A model generated the notes under the pieces. That model worked only from the letters and a program-made list of their open reading frames with translations, was not told the DNA's origin and searched no databases. Below, one piece after another: positions 62,302 through 64,000 of a DNA stretch of 64,000 nucleotides (its first letter is position 1; each line of letters opens with the position of its first letter). The stretch comes from Streptomyces sp. NBC_00464 (lineage in GTDB: Bacteria; Actinomycetota; Actinomycetes; Streptomycetales; Streptomycetaceae), in the NCBI RefSeq assembly GCF_036013915.1, contig NZ_CP107899.1:2604001-2668000 (forward strand), in the 5' to 3' direction. The translations under genes and the position numbers were made by a program.

Positions 62302-64000
62302 TCATCGGATCTGCACGCCGGGCGCCATGTTGCCTTGTTTGCCGGGAATCCTTCCCTCTACTACATCGCCGTGGGTAATCGGCGATCCAATATCGGTGGG
62401 CAGGCCGCCCGTCGCCCTCGCCCCGGAATCGCCCAGAACGCCCGACGGACCGTACGCCGTGATCGCGTTGCCCGCCCCAGGACCACCACCGGTCGTCACC
62501 ACGATGTCCTCTCCCTGCCTGAAGATCAGATTGCCGCTGTTCGCCGTCGAGTGGTACACCGCGTCCGGGCTTTTGAGGATCTCCAGAACCCGTTCCTCGC
62601 TGAAGCCATGCCCGGTGTCTGCGTGGTAGTTGCCGGCTCTCTTGAACTTCCCTTCCTGCGCTCGGGCAACGACATCCTCCGCGGTCTTGTGGGCGTCTTC
62701 CCTGGCCTTGGCGGCCTTTGCCGCGGCCCGTTCAGCCTTCTCCTCTTCCGTGTACTTGGGCATGAGGCCCAGCGGGTCGCACCCGCCATGCGGGTTGTCC
62801 ACGTACGCGACCGGATTGGGCGCCGGAGCCAGCCCCAGCGGGTCCGGCGAGGCGTAGCGGCCGGTTTCCGGGTCGTAGTGGCGGAAGACGTTGTAGTGGA
62901 GGCCGGTTTCGGGGTCGTAGTACTGGCCGGGGAAGCGCAGCGGGGTGTACGTGCCGCTGTTCCGGGACCAGGCCGTGGTGCCCCAGAGCGTGGAGCGGGA
63001 GCGCCACGCGATGTCGCCGGACTCGTCGATCAGCTCGGCGGGGGTGCCGATGAGGTCCGTGGCGATGGCGAAGAAGCGGCGGTCGATCTCCTCCTGGCCG
63101 TCGTCGGCCGTGAGGATGCGCTCCGTCTGGGCCAGGGGTGCGTGGCCGCGGTGGTCCCAGGTGAGGGTGACCGTGTTCGGGGTGTCCGGGTGGTGGGTGG
63201 TCTGTTCACACAGGGTCAGGCCGTCCCAGGTGAACCGGACCTCCTCGGCCACGCTTCCGTCGGTGGCGAGAAGGCGCTGTTTCGCGGTGCGGCGGCCGAG
63301 CGCGTCGTAGCGGTAGCGCCACCGTGTGCCGTCGGGGGTGATGACGGAGGTGAGGCGGTTCTCCGCGTCCCACGTGTAGCGCCAGGTGTCGGGCTTGCGG
63401 GAGAGGCGCGTCTTCTGTCGCAGGGTGATCCGGCCGAGGGCGTCGTGCTCGAAGCGGATGTTGCCGGCGCGGGTGATGGTGGTGCCGGTATAGGCGCGCG
63501 GTCCGGTGGCTTCGCTGCCGGGGTGGCCGGACGGCCAGGATGCCGAGGTCTGGTTGCCGGCGTCGTCGTAGGTGTAGCGCTCCGTCCAGTCCTTGGCATG
63601 GACGGCGGTGACGCGGCCCGCCGGGTCGAGGTCGAAGGTGCGGGTGCCCGAGAGCCGGTCGGCGACGGATGTCAGGTGCCCGTCGGCGCGGTAGGAGTAG
63701 GCGCGGCTGTTGACCGGGCGCGCTCCGGCGGTGATGTGCTGCGCGGAGAGCTGTCCGGCCTCGTCCCAGGCCGATGTCATGGTGAGCGCGTCATCGAAGG
63801 CGCGGGTGAGTTCCCGGCCGACGGCGTCGTGCGTGAAGTCGATGCGGTGGCCCCCGGTGGTGAGGCGGTGGGCCTGCCCGTCGGCGCCGTAGGCGTAGGA
63901 GGTGACGTGACCGGTGGGTGTGGTGCGCCGGGTGCGGCGGCCCAGGGCGTCGTAGGAGTAGGAGACGGGACGGCCGTCGACCAGCTCGGTCTTGACCTTT
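62302..64000 (-). CDS. Rhs-repeat polymorphic toxin, C-terminal part, 5' end outside window
   Basis: About 565 residues are present and the frame stays open at the window edge. YD/RHS repeats such as VSYSYDALGRRTRRTTPTG, ERYTYDDAGNQTSASWPSG and WRYRYDALGRRTAKQRLL build the shell; the core end is LRFPGQYYDPETGLHYNVFRHYDPETGRYASPDPLGL. The variable tip after DPLGL begins MPKYTEEEKAERAAAKAAKA (charged helix) and ends in a toxin domain of about 110 residues with HADTGHGFSEERVLEILKSP, IFRQGEDIVVTTGGGPGAG and ITAYGPSG. The pattern recalls BECR-fold RNase toxins (DUF4258-like) but is not a confident match. It is presumably delivered to competitors or acts in contact-dependent inhibition. Confidence 0.9.
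   Translation of the reverse strand, partial: KVKTELVDGRPVSYSYDALGRRTRRTTPTGHVTSYAYGADGQAHRLTTGGHRIDFTHDAVGRELTRAFDDALTMTSAWDEAGQLSAQHITAGARPVNSRAYSYRADGHLTSVADRLSGTRTFDLDPAGRVTAVHAKDWTERYTYDDAGNQTSASWPSGHPGSEATGPRAYTGTTITRAGNIRFEHDALGRITLRQKTRLSRKPDTWRYTWDAENRLTSVITPDGTRWRYRYDALGRRTAKQRLLATDGSVAEEVRFTWDGLTLCEQTTHHPDTPNTVTLTWDHRGHAPLAQTERILTADDGQEEIDRRFFAIATDLIGTPAELIDESGDIAWRSRSTLWGTTAWSRNSGTYTPLRFPGQYYDPETGLHYNVFRHYDPETGRYASPDPLGLAPAPNPVAYVDNPHGGCDPLGLMPKYTEEEKAERAAAKAAKAREDAHKTAEDVVARAQEGKFKRAGNYHADTGHGFSEERVLEILKSPDAVYHSTANSGNLIFRQGEDIVVTTGGGPGAGNAITAYGPSGVLGDSGARATGGLPTDIGSPITHGDVVEGRIPGKQGNMAPGVQIR

Overview
The window is a high-GC actinobacterial chromosome segment, almost certainly Streptomyces. 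The evidence is strong GC bias at third codon positions, many 4-bp ATGA/GTGA gene overlaps, GTG/TTG starts, leaderless-looking promoters, divergent TetR/monooxygenase and ECF sigma/anti-sigma pairs, and a gene order on the left that resembles, from memory, the S. coelicolor teichulosonic-acid region.

Left third (1-25 kb), core-like chromosome. A 3'-truncated M20 amidohydrolase is followed by a frameshifted membrane gene and an orphan Phd/YefM antitoxin whose VapC partner has decayed. A cell-surface glycopolymer locus (2.0-13.4 kb) holds NeuB-type nonulosonate synthase, a NeuA-type CMP-transferase fused to a HAD phosphatase, two polysialyltransferase-type glycosyltransferases, a GT2, a DUF6716-type glycosyltransferase, a GT8-like/pyruvyl-transferase fusion and a GT29 sialyltransferase-like protein. 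Then come a YfhO-type membrane protein, a TetR/FAD-monooxygenase pair with two perfect operators, a LysE exporter, a methylmalonyl-CoA-mutase-type large subunit, an L,D-transpeptidase lipoprotein and an ECF sigma factor with its membrane partner.

Middle (25-61 kb), a specialised-metabolite cluster. Regulators (histidine kinase/response regulator pair, atypical LuxR protein, TetR), an internally deleted IS5-type element and an ABC exporter (one permease, two ATPases) lie on the left. A long leftward operon (55.36 to 32.65 kb) encodes a carrier protein, a PltA-like halogenase, a two-module PKS, a one-module PKS, a second halogenase, a PltD-like degenerate halogenase, a flavin reductase, a fatty acyl-AMP ligase, and acyl-CoA carboxylase beta and epsilon subunits. 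A divergent operon (55.95-60.79 kb) encodes thioesterase, prolyl-carrier dehydrogenase, proline-activating ligase and a cation/proton antiporter. Read together: proline is activated, oxidised to pyrrolyl-S-PCP, chlorinated, and extended by three PKS modules to a pyoluteorin-like dichloropyrrole/phenol scaffold. The acyl ligase plus carboxylase suggest that one extender is an alkylmalonyl unit, as in streptopyrrole/armeniaspirol-type molecules. The antiporter may protect against a protonophoric product.

Right end (61-64 kb). The 3' part of an Rhs polymorphic toxin gene with a C-terminal toxin domain, a tightly coupled probable immunity gene, and a small protein reminiscent of translation-factor domain 2 lie in a locally lower-GC patch. 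No tRNA, rRNA or CRISPR array was seen.
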